Shown here: positions 43,901 through 44,674 of the stretch, piece after piece | How the letters are laid out: each line of letters begins with the position of its first letter | Position numbering within the stretch: position 1 is the first letter of the stretch | Assembly (NCBI GenBank): GCA_030041155.1 | Contig: JASHOJ010000227.1 | Coordinates: 1-44,674, forward strand | DNA length: 44,674 nt | Source: Candidatus Binataceae bacterium | GTDB taxonomy: Bacteria; Desulfobacterota; Binatia; Binatales; Binataceae | Reading direction: 5' to 3' | Notes under the pieces: model-generated | What the model was told of the DNA's origin: nothing | Database searches by the model: none | The model's input: only the letters and a program-made list of their open reading frames with translations | Made by a program: the position numbers and the translations under genes

Positions 43901-44674
43901 CTACTGCCCCAGCAGCTTGCGCGCGTGGGCAACCACGTTTTCGACCGTGAAGCCAAAGTGCTTCATGGTGTCCTGATATGGCGCAGAAGCGCCGAACGTC
44001 GTCATCCCAACGACATCACCATCGATACCTACCCACCGGTACCAGGACAGCGGGGATCCGGCCTCTATAGCCAGTCGCTTGCGAATTGACGGCGGCAGCA
44101 CCGAATCGCGATAAGCCTGATCCTGCTTCTCGAAAATCTCGAAACTCGGCATCGAGACCACCCGCACCGCCGCACCCTGCTTTTCCAGTTCTGGCTTTGC
44201 GTCGACTGCCAGTTGCAACTCCGATCCAGTCGCTATCAGGATAATGTCGGGGCGTTTGCCGGGCGTTTCCGTGAGCACGTAAGCTCCGCGCTGCAGTCCG
44301 CTCGCGGGCGCCATCTTGGTTCGATCCAGAGTTGGGATTTTCTGCCGGCACAACACCAGCATAGTCGGACCGCCGCGATGCCGGATCGCGGCGCGCCACG
44401 CTTCGGCAGCCTCATTGGCATCGCCGGGGCGAATCACGATTAGGTTTGGCACTGCGCGCATCGCAGTCAGATGCTCGACCGGCTGATGCGTTGGTCCATC
44501 TTCGCCAACTCCGATCGAATCGTGGGTAAATACGTAGATGACCTGGACGCCCATAATCGCCGAGAGCCGGATTGACGCCCGGCAGTAGTCGGTGAAAACG
44601 AAAAACGATGATCCATAGGGGATCAGAGCGCCGTGGAGCGCGATGCCGTTCAGGATCGAGCACATCCCGTGCTC
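43901..44674 (-). CDS. tkt: Transketolase, C-terminal part (cut by window edge)
   Basis: The last 257 residues of a transketolase; the gene continues beyond the right edge of the window. Visible are EHGM and ILNGIALHGALIPYGSSFFV of the pyrimidine-binding domain, YVFTHDSIGVGEDGPTHQP, IRPGDANEAAEAW, and the C-terminal domain with IATGSELQLAVDA and DTFGASAPY-like MTTFGASAPYQ. It transfers two-carbon ketol units between sugar phosphates with thiamine diphosphate, whose main binding domain lies outside the window. pgl follows 39 bases downstream. Confidence 0.95.
   Translation of the reverse strand, partial: EHGMCSILNGIALHGALIPYGSSFFVFTDYCRASIRLSAIMGVQVIYVFTHDSIGVGEDGPTHQPVEHLTAMRAVPNLIVIRPGDANEAAEAWRAAIRHRGGPTMLVLCRQKIPTLDRTKMAPASGLQRGAYVLTETPGKRPDIILIATGSELQLAVDAKPELEKQGAAVRVVSMPSFEIFEKQDQAYRDSVLPPSIRKRLAIEAGSPLSWYRWVGIDGDVVGMTTFGASAPYQDTMKHFGFTVENVVAHARKLLGQ

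Overview
The window is GC-rich bacterial chromosome of housekeeping character, with tightly packed genes on both strands, short intergenic gaps and several 4-base start/stop overlaps. It has no prophage, insertion sequence, CRISPR array or plasmid gene. A Gram-negative cell is indicated by an OmpA-type lipoprotein, an AsmA-family protein and several secreted proteins. Coenzyme F420 genes sit beside ClpS/ClpA, UvrB, BipA and aromatic-acid-type enzymes. This mixture points to an uncultivated soil-type lineage such as Binatota (the former Deltaproteobacteria fringe). That placement is inference; no marker in the window settles it.

Layout. 1-633: sparse, one dispersed repeat and perhaps a gene fragment. 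634-3611 (-): uvrB followed by a small conserved protein and an HNH protein. 3981-6364 (+): three envelope or secreted proteins, the first two each with a strong terminator. 6583-7296 (-): tRNA-Gly(GCC) and pgsA. 7483-9081 (+): nadB. 9100-11881 (-): clpS-clpA. 12048-13241 (+): FemAB-like acyltransferase. 13250-14608 (-): rmuC. 14773-22412 (+): an ArsA-like ATPase, then cofG, cofH, cofD and cofE, a long-chain polyprenyl diphosphate synthase and a group A flavin monooxygenase. 22513-24855 (+): decayed imuA/dnaE2. 24921-32665: accessory metabolic cluster. 32674-37372 (-): glutaredoxin-like, cutA, Gfo/Idh/MocA, hisC, pth and tyrS in one likely operon. 37475-42376 (-): typA and an AsmA-family gene. 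42490-44674 (-): transketolase (cut by the window edge), pgl and a DUF2939 protein.

How the genes work together. CofG and CofH make the deazaflavin FO, CofD adds the phospholactyl or phosphoenolpyruvyl group, and CofE adds glutamate. The guanylyltransferase CofC/FbiD is not here and must be elsewhere. The polyprenyl synthase and flavin monooxygenase directly behind cofE suggest a link to isoprenoid quinone or lipid metabolism. The accessory cluster holds a PEP-mutase-superfamily lyase, three short-chain dehydrogenases, a stand-alone PaaA-like di-iron protein, a TetR regulator, an EntE-type aryl-AMP ligase, a haem-oxygenase-fold di-iron oxidase and an orphan 91-residue protein. It reads as an undescribed aromatic or acyl acid pathway, and a palindrome overlapping a promoter is a candidate control site.

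The most notable points are this cluster, the wreck of an ImuA/DnaE2 mutagenesis cassette, the flavin monooxygenase with no ordinary start codon, a secreted protein with a tandem WWIK-HPNEWR repeat, and a 6-phosphogluconolactonase with an altered active-site signature.
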